64,000 bases of DNA, taken from assembly GCF_018070025.1 (NCBI RefSeq), contig NZ_JAGPYQ010000001.1, forward strand, positions 7,068,001-7,132,000. Reading direction: 5' to 3'. The position numbers and the translations under genes are program-made. The stretch's first letter is position 1. Each line of letters starts with the position of its first letter. The notes below the pieces were generated by a model. That model searched no databases, had not been told where the DNA came from, and worked only from the letters and a program-made list of their open reading frames with translations. This stretch comes from Streptomyces liliiviolaceus. GTDB taxonomy: Bacteria; Actinomycetota; Actinomycetes; Streptomycetales; Streptomycetaceae. Below are positions 26,958 through 35,052 of this stretch, in pieces.

Positions 26958-27287
26958 CTACCGCTCCGAGTGGCCCAGGGACTTCTCCGGGGCCACTCGG
27001 TCGCGTACCAGGCGCTTCACGGCCGTCGGCTCGGGGAAGCCCTGCTCGCGGCGGTCCCAGACCACCTCGTCGTCGACGCGTACGACGAAGACACCGCCGG
27101 TGCCGGGCTTGAGCGCCAGCTCGGTCAGCTCCTGCTCGAAGGTGGTGAGCAGTTCCTGGGCGAGCCAGGAGGCGCGGGGCAGCCAGCGGCACTGGGTGCA
27201 GTACTCGATCTGCACGCGGTGCGGCTGCCCGGCCGTGACGGCGGGCGCGGCGGCGGGTGTGACGGCGGGTGTGTCGTCCGTGGTCAT
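26958..27287 (-). CDS. SelT/SelW/SelH-family (Rdx) thioredoxin-like protein
   Basis: About 109 residues. After a Pro/Ala-rich tail of ~25 residues the Rdx fold begins with VQIEYCTQCRWLPRASWLAQELLTTF, where CxxC is the redox motif (Cys in place of Sec), and continues with LALKPGTGGVFVVRVDDEVVWDRREQGFPEPTAVKRLVRDRV. Its ATG overlaps the stop of the HipA-like gene (ATGA), so they are coupled. The 3' end carries an 11-base-arm hairpin shared with the convergent malate synthase gene. Role in thiol redox is inferred from the family. Confidence 0.85.
   Translation of the reverse strand: MTTDDTPAVTPAAAPAVTAGQPHRVQIEYCTQCRWLPRASWLAQELLTTFEQELTELALKPGTGGVFVVRVDDEVVWDRREQGFPEPTAVKRLVRDRVAPEKSLGHSER
26966..27000. 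terminator. Bidirectional hairpin between malate synthase and SelW-like genes
   Basis: CCGAGTGGCCC (26966-26976) and GGGCCACTCGG (26990-27000) are perfect 11-base arms with a 13-base loop. It lies 28 bases after the malate synthase stop and inside the last codons of the convergent SelW-like gene. Confidence 0.55.
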
Positions 27288-28222
27288 CCGAGGTGTACCG
27301 ACCAATCCTGTTGCGCCGCCGGTTTGCCGTGCAGGTCGGGGACCCGCTTGAGCCAGTCCGGCCGGCCCTGCTGCGTCTTCGCGGCCCGGCGGGCGTCCTC
27401 GTCCGCGAGCTGTTCCCGGGTGGGGAAGTCGGTGGGGAGCCAGGCCGCGGAGGCCCTGACCCGGGCGAGGAGATAGCCGACGTACGCCTCGCGGACCTCG
27501 TCGGGCGTCGCGAAACCGGGCTCGTCGGCGAGCCAGGCGTCGGGCACCTCGGCCGTGATCGCGCGCAGCAGTTCCTCCGTCACCCGCGGCGCGAGTTCGG
27601 CGTCCGCCGCGCGGGTGTCGGGGGTGTGGCCGCCGAGCGCGTGCTGCCGGAAGTCGTACGCCTTCTCCGGGTCCGACTTCTCCGGGGCCGACGCGTCCCA
27701 GCGGTGGTGGAAGACCAGCGCGGCCCCGTGGTCGATCAGCCACAGCTTCGGGGGCGCGACACCGAGCGTGGGCCAGATCATGAGGTTCGAGCTGTGTCTC
27801 GTGCGGTCCACGTTGACCGTGAGGGCGTCCAGCCAGACGATCCGGCCCGCCTCCAGCGGATCGACGTCGAAGGCCTGCGCGACCTCGGGGGTGAAGTCCC
27901 GCGCACCCGACAGATAGTCCATGCCGAGGTTGAGTCCGGCGCTGGCCCGCAGCAGGTCCTGGACCTCCTGGTGCGGTTCGTCCGCGGCGATCGCCGGATC
28001 GAAGTGCACCAGCACCAGCTCGGGGAAGCGCAGGCTCAGGGCGCGCGCCAGCTCCCCCACGATGATCTCGGCGACCAGCGCCTTCCGGCCCTGTGCCGAG
28101 CCGGTGAACTTCACGACGTACGTCCCCAGGTCGTCGGCCTCGACGACTCCGGGCACGGAACCGCCCGCCCGCAGCGGGGTCACGTATCGGTCGGCGGTCA
28201 CTTGGCGCAGCACACCCGCCAC
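27284..28222 (-). CDS. HipA-like kinase-fold protein
   Basis: About 312 residues. Segments such as TYVVKFTGSAQGRKALVAEIIVGELARAL (ATP-binding Lys region), LDALTVNVDRTRHSSNLMIW (catalytic-loop-like N/D residues) and LWLIDHGAALVFHH (DHG metal loop) match the HipA-like kinase fold. It lacks the HipB antitoxin partner and is shorter than HipA toxins (~440). The GTG at 28222 is the chosen start. Coupled to the SelW-like gene downstream. Target unknown; not evidence of a toxin-antitoxin pair. Confidence 0.75.
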   Translation of the reverse strand: MAGVLRQVTADRYVTPLRAGGSVPGVVEADDLGTYVVKFTGSAQGRKALVAEIIVGELARALSLRFPELVLVHFDPAIAADEPHQEVQDLLRASAGLNLGMDYLSGARDFTPEVAQAFDVDPLEAGRIVWLDALTVNVDRTRHSSNLMIWPTLGVAPPKLWLIDHGAALVFHHRWDASAPEKSDPEKAYDFRQHALGGHTPDTRAADAELAPRVTEELLRAITAEVPDAWLADEPGFATPDEVREAYVGYLLARVRASAAWLPTDFPTREQLADEDARRAAKTQQGRPDWLKRVPDLHGKPAAQQDWSVHLG

Positions 28223-28268
28223 TGTAATTCAGCCGCCCGGGATGTCTGCCGGGCGCCCGCGGTGCCGG

Positions 28269-29984
28269 TCAGGCGTCCGGCGCGCGCAGGGGGTTCGGGA
28301 CCGGCCGGTAGCGTGCCGCGGCGCCGTCCGCCCCGGTCCAGCGCAGCAGCAGGTTCGTCTTGCCGGGCAGGGTCGGGGCACGGAGGAGGTCCGTCACCTC
28401 GGGCAGCTCCGGGGCGTACCGCGCCAGCTCCCGGCGCGCGGGCTGCCACGGGTCCAGCCGCGGATACCGCTCGCGCAGGGCGTCCGCGATCTCCAGCAGG
28501 TTGTTCACGACGAGGCAGTACACCAGCCGCTCCCACCCGGCCGCCCGGGTCACGTCCGGCAGCAGCTTCACGCCCTCGGCATCCCGGAACAGCGCCTGCA
28601 CGGGGGTACCGTCCGCGTCCACGGCCACCACCGTGTTCTGCAGATGCGCTTCGAGTACGACCCCGTGCCGGGCGAACAACTCCATTACGGGCGGGACGAC
28701 TTGGCGCAGATACGCGGTCCACCAGGCAGCCGGATCGGCGAGGGTGTCCAGAGGGTTTCCGTCGAAGCCGGCCAGGTCGGCCGTGCCCGGTGGGTCGTAC
28801 GGGCCTCCCCCGCCCTCCGTCAGCGCGGCCGCCAGCAGCGGAGTCGCACCGGGGGTCACATGCCCGCCCAGACCGTCACGCACAAGAACGGCCAGTTCCT
28901 CGAAGGCGAAGTCCGCGGTGCGGTAGCCGCGGTCGCTCAGCCAGGCCGCGCCGCCGGAAAGCGTGCGGAAGGCCTCCGTCACGGCGGCGTCCGTACGCCG
29001 GAGCGCGAGGAGGTCGTGCCGCCACAGGCGCCGGATGTCGTTGGTGATGCGGACGTCGAGGCTGAACTTCACGAAGAGGTCGGCGTCCGGGGCGTACAGG
29101 GTGCGGATGGCCGCCGTGGGCCAGGCAGACCACGGTGCGGTCCCGAGGTGCACGAGGCGGCCGTCGGCGAACGCCTCGCGGATCTCCGGGCTGCCGCCGA
29201 CGAGGTCGAGCTGCCACGGGTGGGCCGGGAGCAGCCGGTAGCCGTCGGGGGCTTCGCCGAGGGCGTCCAGGGCGCTCGTGTCGCCGTCCTGCACGCAGAC
29301 GTCCTCGCGCAGGCCGAGGAGCACCGGCGGGAAGTCGGCGTACGCCTCGGGGGCGTACGGGAGCCAGCCGGTGACCGGGCCGCCGCCGCGCGCCTTGGGG
29401 GCGGGATGGTGGGGATGCCCGGTGATCAGGGACTGCTCGGAGCGGCGGTACGGGTCCGGCGGCGGGGCCACGCCCTGTCGGGCCGCCAGGATCGCCGCCA
29501 CCGCGTCCCGGCTGTCGGTCATCTCGGCGGGCAGCTCGGAGTTGGGCAGGCCGGTGTGCAGGCGCAGTTCCTCGGCGGCGAGCTTGACCAGTTCGGGGTG
29601 GCCGAGCCGACGCCAGGTGCCGTCGTCGAACAGCTCCGAGTCGCGGGGCCGGCGCCCGTCGCGCACCCGCAGGAGCCGCTCACCGGCGGGCAGCCGGTAC
29701 ACGCGACGGGCGACGGGCGCGTGCTCCGGGCCCGACGCGGGCGCGGGCGCGGTCTCTGGCTCGTGCTCCGGCTCCGGCTCCGGCTGTGGCTGTGGCTCTG
29801 GCTCTGGCGCGCCGATCTCCCGGAGCAGGCAGTTGAGCAGCGGTGCCGCCGCGATCACGTCGGCCGCTTCGGCGACGCCGTCGGTGGCCCGCGCGGAGGG
29901 CGTGGAGGGGGTGGGGGACATGGGCTGCATGGGTGGCACGGGGGGCATGTGATCGACGCGATCCGTTCGTTGCATACGGTGCAC
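28269..29984 (-). CDS. IucA/IucC-family NRPS-independent siderophore synthetase
   Basis: About 571 residues. NIS synthetases condense carboxylates such as citrate or succinate with amines or alcohols using ATP. Seen: LITGHPHHPAPKARGG (ATP-binding His/Lys), RLLPAHPWQL, VKFSLDVRITNDIRRL, and the FhuF-like C-terminal region with LEAHLQNTVVAVD. Between residues ~50 and 90 is a Glu/Pro/Gln repeat (EPEPQPQPEPEPEHEPE). The annotated GTG start is uncertain because several in-frame Met codons follow and none has a good ribosome site. Divergent from a second family member; no other siderophore genes adjoin. Confidence 0.88.
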   Translation of the reverse strand: MHRMQRTDRVDHMPPVPPMQPMSPTPSTPSARATDGVAEAADVIAAAPLLNCLLREIGAPEPEPQPQPEPEPEHEPETAPAPASGPEHAPVARRVYRLPAGERLLRVRDGRRPRDSELFDDGTWRRLGHPELVKLAAEELRLHTGLPNSELPAEMTDSRDAVAAILAARQGVAPPPDPYRRSEQSLITGHPHHPAPKARGGGPVTGWLPYAPEAYADFPPVLLGLREDVCVQDGDTSALDALGEAPDGYRLLPAHPWQLDLVGGSPEIREAFADGRLVHLGTAPWSAWPTAAIRTLYAPDADLFVKFSLDVRITNDIRRLWRHDLLALRRTDAAVTEAFRTLSGGAAWLSDRGYRTADFAFEELAVLVRDGLGGHVTPGATPLLAAALTEGGGGPYDPPGTADLAGFDGNPLDTLADPAAWWTAYLRQVVPPVMELFARHGVVLEAHLQNTVVAVDADGTPVQALFRDAEGVKLLPDVTRAAGWERLVYCLVVNNLLEIADALRERYPRLDPWQPARRELARYAPELPEVTDLLRAPTLPGKTNLLLRWTGADGAAARYRPVPNPLRAPDA

Positions 29985-30055
29985 TTGCGCTGAGTATGTC
30001 CGGATGTCCCGCGGCGTACCCGGCCGGACGGCGTCCCCTCACCCTAGGAGCCCCT

Positions 30056-31636
30056 GTGCATCCTCCCCGCACCCCGGCCGAGACCGAGACCGCTCTCGCC
30101 GCCGAGCTGCGCACGGTACGCCCCGACCTGCTCTCCCCGTACGCGGCCGAACTCCCCGGAGCCCGGTCGGCCGTGCTGACCCGGCTGTGGCGCGGGCTAG
30201 CCCTTGAGCCGCTGCCGTGGGTCACGCGCCGCGAGGCCGGGCACGACGGTCTGACGCTCCGGCTGGCCGACGGCCGCCGACTGCACGGACCGCGCCCGGA
30301 CGCGTACGCGACGGCCCCGACCGTCACGGAGGTCGAGCTGGACGGGACGGCGTACGACCATCCGGCCGCGCTGATGACGGCGCTCGGACTCCCGCACGGC
30401 CTGCCTTTCGCGGCCGAACTCGCCGACAGTGTCGCCTCGTTGGCGCTGTCACGCGCCAACCAGCCTCTTTCGAGGAGTCCTTCGGCCGGTCCGTCGGCCG
30501 GTCCGTCGGAGGCTCCGCGAACGCTCTGGGAGTGGGAGCAGCGCGTCGTGGACGGGCATCCCTTCCACCCCAACTGCCGTTCCCGGCCCGGGTTCTCGGT
30601 GGCCGAGCAGCTGGCGTACGCCCCCGAGCACCGGCCGGTGGTGCGGCTGGGCCTGGTCGCCGTACGGGAGGAGGACTGCCGGTCGACGGGCGAGTGGCCC
30701 TACCGGGAGGCGGGGCGGCTGCTGATCCCCGTCCATCCGTGGCAGGCCCGGCATGTGCTGAAGGACGAGAAACCCGTCGGGGGCGAGATGGCCGCGCACC
30801 CCCTGATGTCGCTGCGCACCCTCGCGGTGCCGGGCGGACCGCACGTCAAGACCGCGCTCAGCGCCCGGCTGACCTCCTCCGTGCGGGACATCTCGGTGTA
30901 CTCGATCACGTCGGCGGCGACCGTGTCGGCGTTCATGGAGTCGATGGCCGGGCGCCTGGACGGGCTGCTGCACATCACCCGGACCCTGGGCGCGGTCACC
31001 GCCGGCTCCGCCGATCTGGCGGCCGTCTCACGGGAGTCCCCCGAGCTGTACGCGGGGCCGGGCGAGCAGGTCGTGCCGGTCGCCGCCCTCGCCGCGAGCG
31101 GGCTGCCCCGGTCCCCGCGCCGCCTCGCGGAGTTCAGCCGGCTGGCGCTCACCGTGGGGCTGCGGCTGCTCGACCTCGGTGTCGCCCTGGAGGCGCACGG
31201 CCAGAACCTCCTCGTGGTGCTCTCCCCCGCCGGTGACCCGGTGCGGCTCGTCTACCGCGATCTGGCGGACATCCGGATCAGCCCGGCCCGGCTGGCCCGT
31301 CACGGCATCCCGGTCCCCGACCTGACGGGCCGTATCGTCACGGACGACGAGTCCGTCCTGCGCAGCAAGCTCTTCGGCTCTCTCGTCGCGGGCACGCTGG
31401 CGGCGACGGCCGGTTCGACGCAGGCGCTGCGCGAGGCGCTGTCCACGGCGGTACGCGATCTGCCGCGCACCCCGGATCTCGCGGCGCTGCTCGAAGAGCC
31501 GCTGCCCGCAAAGGCGTTGACACTTATGAGGCTGTCGCCGGAGCGGCCCGGCGACATCTGGGCCCGGCTGCCCAACCCGCTCGCCGACCCCCTCGCCGAC
31601 CCGCTCGTTTTGAAGCGCGGCGCCTTTGATCAATAG
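30056..31636 (+). CDS. IucA/IucC-family siderophore synthetase (second, divergent)
   Basis: About 526 residues. GHPFHPNCRSRPGF, LLIPVHPWQARHVL, VKTALSARLTSSVRDISVYSITSAATVSAF and ALEAHGQNLLVVLSPAGDPVRLVYRDLADIRIS are the conserved IucA/IucC blocks with ATP and carboxylate contacts. The GTG at 30056 has AGGAG six bases upstream and is clearly the start. Divergent from the first synthetase across 71 bases. I see no DmdR/IdeR iron box in the spacer, and no decarboxylase, monooxygenase or transporter. The product cannot be predicted. Confidence 0.9.
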   Translation: MHPPRTPAETETALAAELRTVRPDLLSPYAAELPGARSAVLTRLWRGLALEPLPWVTRREAGHDGLTLRLADGRRLHGPRPDAYATAPTVTEVELDGTAYDHPAALMTALGLPHGLPFAAELADSVASLALSRANQPLSRSPSAGPSAGPSEAPRTLWEWEQRVVDGHPFHPNCRSRPGFSVAEQLAYAPEHRPVVRLGLVAVREEDCRSTGEWPYREAGRLLIPVHPWQARHVLKDEKPVGGEMAAHPLMSLRTLAVPGGPHVKTALSARLTSSVRDISVYSITSAATVSAFMESMAGRLDGLLHITRTLGAVTAGSADLAAVSRESPELYAGPGEQVVPVAALAASGLPRSPRRLAEFSRLALTVGLRLLDLGVALEAHGQNLLVVLSPAGDPVRLVYRDLADIRISPARLARHGIPVPDLTGRIVTDDESVLRSKLFGSLVAGTLAATAGSTQALREALSTAVRDLPRTPDLAALLEEPLPAKALTLMRLSPERPGDIWARLPNPLADPLADPLVLKRGAFDQ

Positions 31637-31645
31637 GATCCGTCG

Positions 31646-32923
31646 ATGATCACAAGACAACGGCTGGCGGCGGGCGCCTGCGCCCTGCTCGCCGCCCTGG
31701 CGGCCGGGATCGCACTCCCGCCCGACGCCGTCGCCGACGAGCCCTCGGGGACCGCCGCGCCGAAGGTGAACCTGCTTCTCGACGTCAGCGGCTCCATGCG
31801 GGCACGGGACATCGACGGCCAGTCCCGGATGGCGGCCGCGAAGCAGGCCTTCAACGAGGTCCTCGACGCGACCCCCGAAGAGGTCGAGCTGGGCATACGC
31901 ACACTCGGCGCCAACTACCGCGGCGACGACCGCAAGACAGGCTGCAAGGACACCGAACAGCTCTACCCCGTCGGGCCGTTGGACCGTACCGAGGCGAAGA
32001 CGGCGGTCGCGACCCTGTCGCCCACCGGGTGGACCCCGATCGGCCCCGCGCTCCTCAAGGCCGCCGACGACCTCGAAGGCGGTGAGGGCTCCCGCCGTAT
32101 CGTCCTCATCAGCGACGGCGAGGACACCTGCGCCCCGCTGGACCCGTGCGAGGTGGCGCGCGAGATCGCCGCCAAGGGGATCGGCCTCACCATCGACACG
32201 CTCGGTCTGGTGCCGAACACCAAACTGCGGCAGCAGCTGAGCTGCATCGCGGAGGCGACCGGCGGAACGTACACGTCGGTCGAGCACACCGACGAACTCA
32301 CCGACAAGGTCAACCAGTTGGTGGACCGTGCGGCCGATCCGGTGGTGACGCCGGTCGCCGTCGAGGGCGCCGACTCGTGCGCGAAGGCACCCGAGGTCAA
32401 GTCGGGGCTGTACACCGACCGTGAGGAGTTCGGGCAGCACCGCTGGTACCGCGTGGACCTGCCGGCCGGCTCCGAACTGCGCGCCTCGGTGAGCGTCGCG
32501 GCCGACCGCCAGGTCAACCGGGACTACGGGGTGTCGCTGCGGGCGGTCACCACGAACGGCCGTGAGATCGTGCGCGGCGAGACCACCGGCACCGGGCGGA
32601 CCGACGTCATGTCGGCCGGTCTGCGCTATCCCAAGGCGGAGAGCGACGACTCCGACGACGACTCCGGGTCCGCGACCGAGGTCGTGTGCCTCCAGGTCGC
32701 CAACTCCTTCTCGGCGGCCTCCGGGGTGAAGACCACGCCCGGTCTGCCGCTGGAACTGACCATCGACGTCGTGGACGGGCCCGACGCGTCGAGCGACGTG
32801 GCCTCCTTCGGCCTCGGCCGCGGCTGGTGGCTGCTCGGCGCACTGGTGCTCACCGGCTTCCTCGCGGGTGTGCTGTGGGGTTGGGTCTCGCGCTGGCGGG
32901 TCGCGGTCTGGAGGACCAACTGA
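31646..32923 (+). CDS. Secreted, membrane-anchored von Willebrand factor A domain protein
   Basis: About 425 residues. Sec signal peptide (LAAGACALLAALAAGIALPPDAVA), VWA domain with MIDAS DVSGSM, TGWTPIGPALLKAADDL (MIDAS Thr) and LISDGEDTC (Asp), then a ~150-residue beta-rich region, a C-terminal membrane helix (WWLLGALVLTGFLAGVLWGWVS) and a short basic tail. It should display a metal-dependent binding domain outside the cell. Paired Cys residues in the VWA region suggest disulfides. Its TGA shares a base with the next ATG, and that protein has the same anchor plan. Confidence 0.85.
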   Translation: MITRQRLAAGACALLAALAAGIALPPDAVADEPSGTAAPKVNLLLDVSGSMRARDIDGQSRMAAAKQAFNEVLDATPEEVELGIRTLGANYRGDDRKTGCKDTEQLYPVGPLDRTEAKTAVATLSPTGWTPIGPALLKAADDLEGGEGSRRIVLISDGEDTCAPLDPCEVAREIAAKGIGLTIDTLGLVPNTKLRQQLSCIAEATGGTYTSVEHTDELTDKVNQLVDRAADPVVTPVAVEGADSCAKAPEVKSGLYTDREEFGQHRWYRVDLPAGSELRASVSVAADRQVNRDYGVSLRAVTTNGREIVRGETTGTGRTDVMSAGLRYPKAESDDSDDDSGSATEVVCLQVANSFSAASGVKTTPGLPLELTIDVVDGPDASSDVASFGLGRGWWLLGALVLTGFLAGVLWGWVSRWRVAVWRTN

Positions 32924-33729
32924 TGCGTGCGAAGCTTTTGTTGCGGGCGGCGAGTGCGGGGCTGCTGCTGCTCGGGGTCGCGGCGGTTCCCGCGGTGGCC
33001 GACTCCTCCCCCTCCGCGAGCCCGTCGGACGACTCCGACGCGCCCACCTCTGCGGGGACGTCCTTCCGTACGGCGGCCGAGGTCGACCAGGGGCAGCGGG
33101 CGACCGCCGGCGCGTCCACGGGCGACTACCTGTACTGGTCGTTCCCCGCCGACGCGGGACAGCGGCCGACGGTGAAGGCGAAGGTGAAACTGCCGGGCTC
33201 GCACGCTTCCGCGACCTGGCAGATCGACGTGTACGACGGGCTGCGGCGGCGTCAGGCGTGCCAGTACGGGGCGCAGACGCGGACGGCGGCGCAGGACGCG
33301 GGGGCGGTGGAGCTGTCCTGCACGCTGCGTACGGTGCGGGCGTGGTCGGAGCCTTGGGCCGACGATCCGCTGCCGGGTACGTACTACATCCGGCTGACCA
33401 CGGTCGGGCTGACGGCCGCCGATCTCGGGCTGCCGGTGACCACCGAGGTGCGGGTCGACTCCAAGGACATCGGTGGGGCGGCGGCGGTCGACGGCGCGCT
33501 GTCCGAGCCGCTGGTTCCCGGGGTCGCGGTGAAGTCCGAGGCCGAGTCGGGCGACGAGGAGTCCGACTCGCCCGCGGCCGTGCTGTCCAGCATCGAGCCG
33601 GATGACGGGTGGGCCTCCGGGTGGTGGTCCGACCGGTGGGTGTGGACGGGCGTCGGGGGTGTGCTGGCCGCTCTCGCGGGGATCGGGGGGTATGCGCTGA
33701 CGCGCGGAACGGGGCGGCCGCGGCCGTAG
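32923..33729 (+). CDS. Secreted membrane-anchored hypothetical protein, partner of the VWA protein
   Basis: About 268 residues. Signal peptide (LLLRAASAGLLLLGVAAVPAVA), a Ser/Asp-rich linker, a beta-rich domain (DYLYWSFPADAGQRPTVKAKVKLPGSHASATWQIDVYDG) that resembles the C-terminal extracytoplasmic part of the preceding VWA protein, an acidic stretch (SEAESGDEESDS), one C-terminal helix and an Arg-rich tail. The ATG overlaps the VWA stop, with GAGG eight bases upstream, so the two are coupled. Probably partners at the cell surface; function unknown. Confidence 0.78.
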   Translation: MRAKLLLRAASAGLLLLGVAAVPAVADSSPSASPSDDSDAPTSAGTSFRTAAEVDQGQRATAGASTGDYLYWSFPADAGQRPTVKAKVKLPGSHASATWQIDVYDGLRRRQACQYGAQTRTAAQDAGAVELSCTLRTVRAWSEPWADDPLPGTYYIRLTTVGLTAADLGLPVTTEVRVDSKDIGGAAAVDGALSEPLVPGVAVKSEAESGDEESDSPAAVLSSIEPDDGWASGWWSDRWVWTGVGGVLAALAGIGGYALTRGTGRPRP

Positions 33730-33773
33730 CCTTTCCCTGAGGGGCCGGCCCGTGGGTTGCCGCCCGCGGGCCC

Positions 33774-34140
33774 GCGGCGGCTGGCCGCGCCCCTTCGAGG
33801 GCGTGTGTGCATCGTTGGGCGCGGGTGCGTCGTGGTTGGCCGCGCCGTTCCCCGCGCCCCTTCGAGGGCGTCCGTGCATCGTCCAGTGCAGGTGCATCGT
33901 GGCTTGTCGCGCAGTTCCCCGCGCCCCTGAACGGGCGGGCCCGTGCGTTGTCGGGTGCGGGTGCGTCGTGGTTGGCCGCGCCGTTCCCCGCGCCCCTTCG
34001 GGGGCGTGTGTGCGTCGTTGAGTGCGGGTGCGTCGTGGTCGGTCGCGCCGTTCCCCGCGCCCCTTCGAGGGCGTCCGTGCGTCGTCGGGTGCGGGTGCGT
34101 CGTGGCTTGTCGCGCAGTTCCTCGCGCCCCTGAGGGGGCC
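33774..34140 (+). repeat. Tandem array of ~66-bp units carrying the GTTCCCCGCGCCCC element
   Basis: Five to six imperfect units of about 64-68 bases follow each other. Each holds GCGTCGTGG or similar, GGYYGCGCCGTTCCCCGCGCCCC or its CAGTTCC variant, then TTCGAGGGCG. Cores lie near 33849, 33914, 33980, 34047 and 34115. No coding gene is seen between 33730 and 34327; open frames here are by-products of the repeat. Confidence 0.8.
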
Positions 34141-34154
34141 CGGCCAGGGCCACC

Positions 34155-34290
34155 CAAGGGGCGCGGGGAACTGCGCAGTCTTTTGTCTTTAGGGGCGCGG
34201 GGAACTGCGCGGCCAGCCACAGCGCGCCCGCAGCCGGCAACGGCCCCAGGCCCCGTCCCACCCAGGGGCGCGGGGAACTGCGCGGTCGGC
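34155..34290 (-). repeat. Three inverted copies of the dispersed element
   Basis: GGGGCGCGGGGAACTGCGC recurs at about 34160, 34191 and 34265, opposite in orientation to the preceding array. Opposed copies can pair with the array upstream, between the convergent secreted-protein and HxlR genes, which fits transcription termination from both sides. Confidence 0.75.
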
Positions 34291-34327
34291 CACAGCGGGC
34301 TCGCAGGTGATGACGCACCCGGGTGGG

Positions 34328-34966
34328 TCAAGGCTCGCGCAGTGCCTTGGCCAGAGGGCCCTCGCCCGAGACCGCCACCCGGTGCGTGCGTATCGCTTCC
34401 GCGAGTGTCAGGTCGCCCCGGCCCAGCAACATGCATGTCTCCGTGTCCAGCGCGAGCCGGGCGTCCGGCGCAGAGGGCGCGGGCCCCTCCCCGTAGACCG
34501 GCCCCTCCCCGGCCCCGGCCCCGGCACGGACGTAGAACTCGCCCTCGTCCAGGCGCACTTGGACAACCCCCTCCCCGAACCCCTCCAGTGCCCGCAACAA
34601 CGGCAGCGCGAACCAGTGCGCCCGCACCGCGTCCGTGGCCCGCCGTTCCGCCAACAGCGGCGCCCCCCACTCCCCGAGCGCCTGCAGCACGGGCAGCAAC
34701 TCCCGCCCACGGCCGGTGAGTTCGTACACGTACACCGCCCCCGGCGGCGGCATCCGCCGGCGCGTCGTCAGACCGTCCCGCTCCATGTCCTTGAGCCGGG
34801 ACGCCAGCACGTCCGTGCTCACCCCGGGCAGGTCGGCGTGCAGGTCGGTGTAGCGGCGCGGCCCGGCCAGCAGCTCGCGGACGATCAGGAGGGTCCAGCG
34901 GTCACCGACGGCGTCGAGCGCCCGGGCAGCGGAACAGTACTGGTCGTAGCTTCGGCGAGGTGACAT
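34328..34966 (-). CDS. HxlR-family transcriptional regulator
   Basis: About 212 residues, longer than the usual ~110-130. The N-terminal half is an HxlR winged helix (YCSAARALDAVGDRWTLLIVRELLAGPRRYTDLHADLPGVSTDVLASRLKDMERDGL). The C-terminal half (LLRALEGFGEGVVQVRLDEGEFYVRAG, LALDTETCMLLGRGDLTLAEAI) resembles the SCP2-like domain found in some long HxlR regulators. Divergent from the aminotransferase; a CTTGGT-AAA-ACCAAG palindrome lies 42-58 bases upstream of its start. Likely controls the aminotransferase and itself. Confidence 0.85.
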   Translation of the reverse strand: MSPRRSYDQYCSAARALDAVGDRWTLLIVRELLAGPRRYTDLHADLPGVSTDVLASRLKDMERDGLTTRRRMPPPGAVYVYELTGRGRELLPVLQALGEWGAPLLAERRATDAVRAHWFALPLLRALEGFGEGVVQVRLDEGEFYVRAGAGAGEGPVYGEGPAPSAPDARLALDTETCMLLGRGDLTLAEAIRTHRVAVSGEGPLAKALREP

Positions 34967-35008
34967 GCGACGCAGTCTAGACAACTTGTTGGACTTTCCA
35001 AGCGTGAA

Positions 35009-35023
35009 CTTGGTAAAACCAAG
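35009..35023. promoter_or_regulatory. Palindrome CTTGGT-N3-ACCAAG, candidate HxlR operator
   Basis: CTTGGTAAAACCAAG has perfect 6-base arms. It lies in the 86-base divergent spacer, 30 bases before the aminotransferase start, in an AT-rich patch. A related CTTG...CAAG pair (34985-35002) sits 20-odd bases away. A dimeric HxlR site is the natural reading. Confidence 0.55.
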
Positions 35024-35052
35024 CAACACCACAACCTGGAGGTGCGCACCGC

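Noticed and set aside
27284..28222. HipA-type toxin-antitoxin system
   Set aside because: No HipB-like HTH partner lies next to it and the protein is shorter than HipA toxins; the neighbour is a redox protein.
29985..30055. Iron-box (DmdR/IdeR type) between the two siderophore synthetase genes
   Set aside because: No sequence close to the TTAGGTTAGGCTCACCTAA pattern is present in the 71-base spacer.
31028..34318. 1096-codon minus-strand open frame
   Set aside because: It runs through the repeat array and antisense to the VWA pair; product is Arg/Pro/Ala-rich without motifs.
33730..34327. CRISPR array at the tandem repeats
   Set aside because: Units are imperfect and contiguous with no unique spacers, contain a dispersed genomic element, and no cas genes are near.
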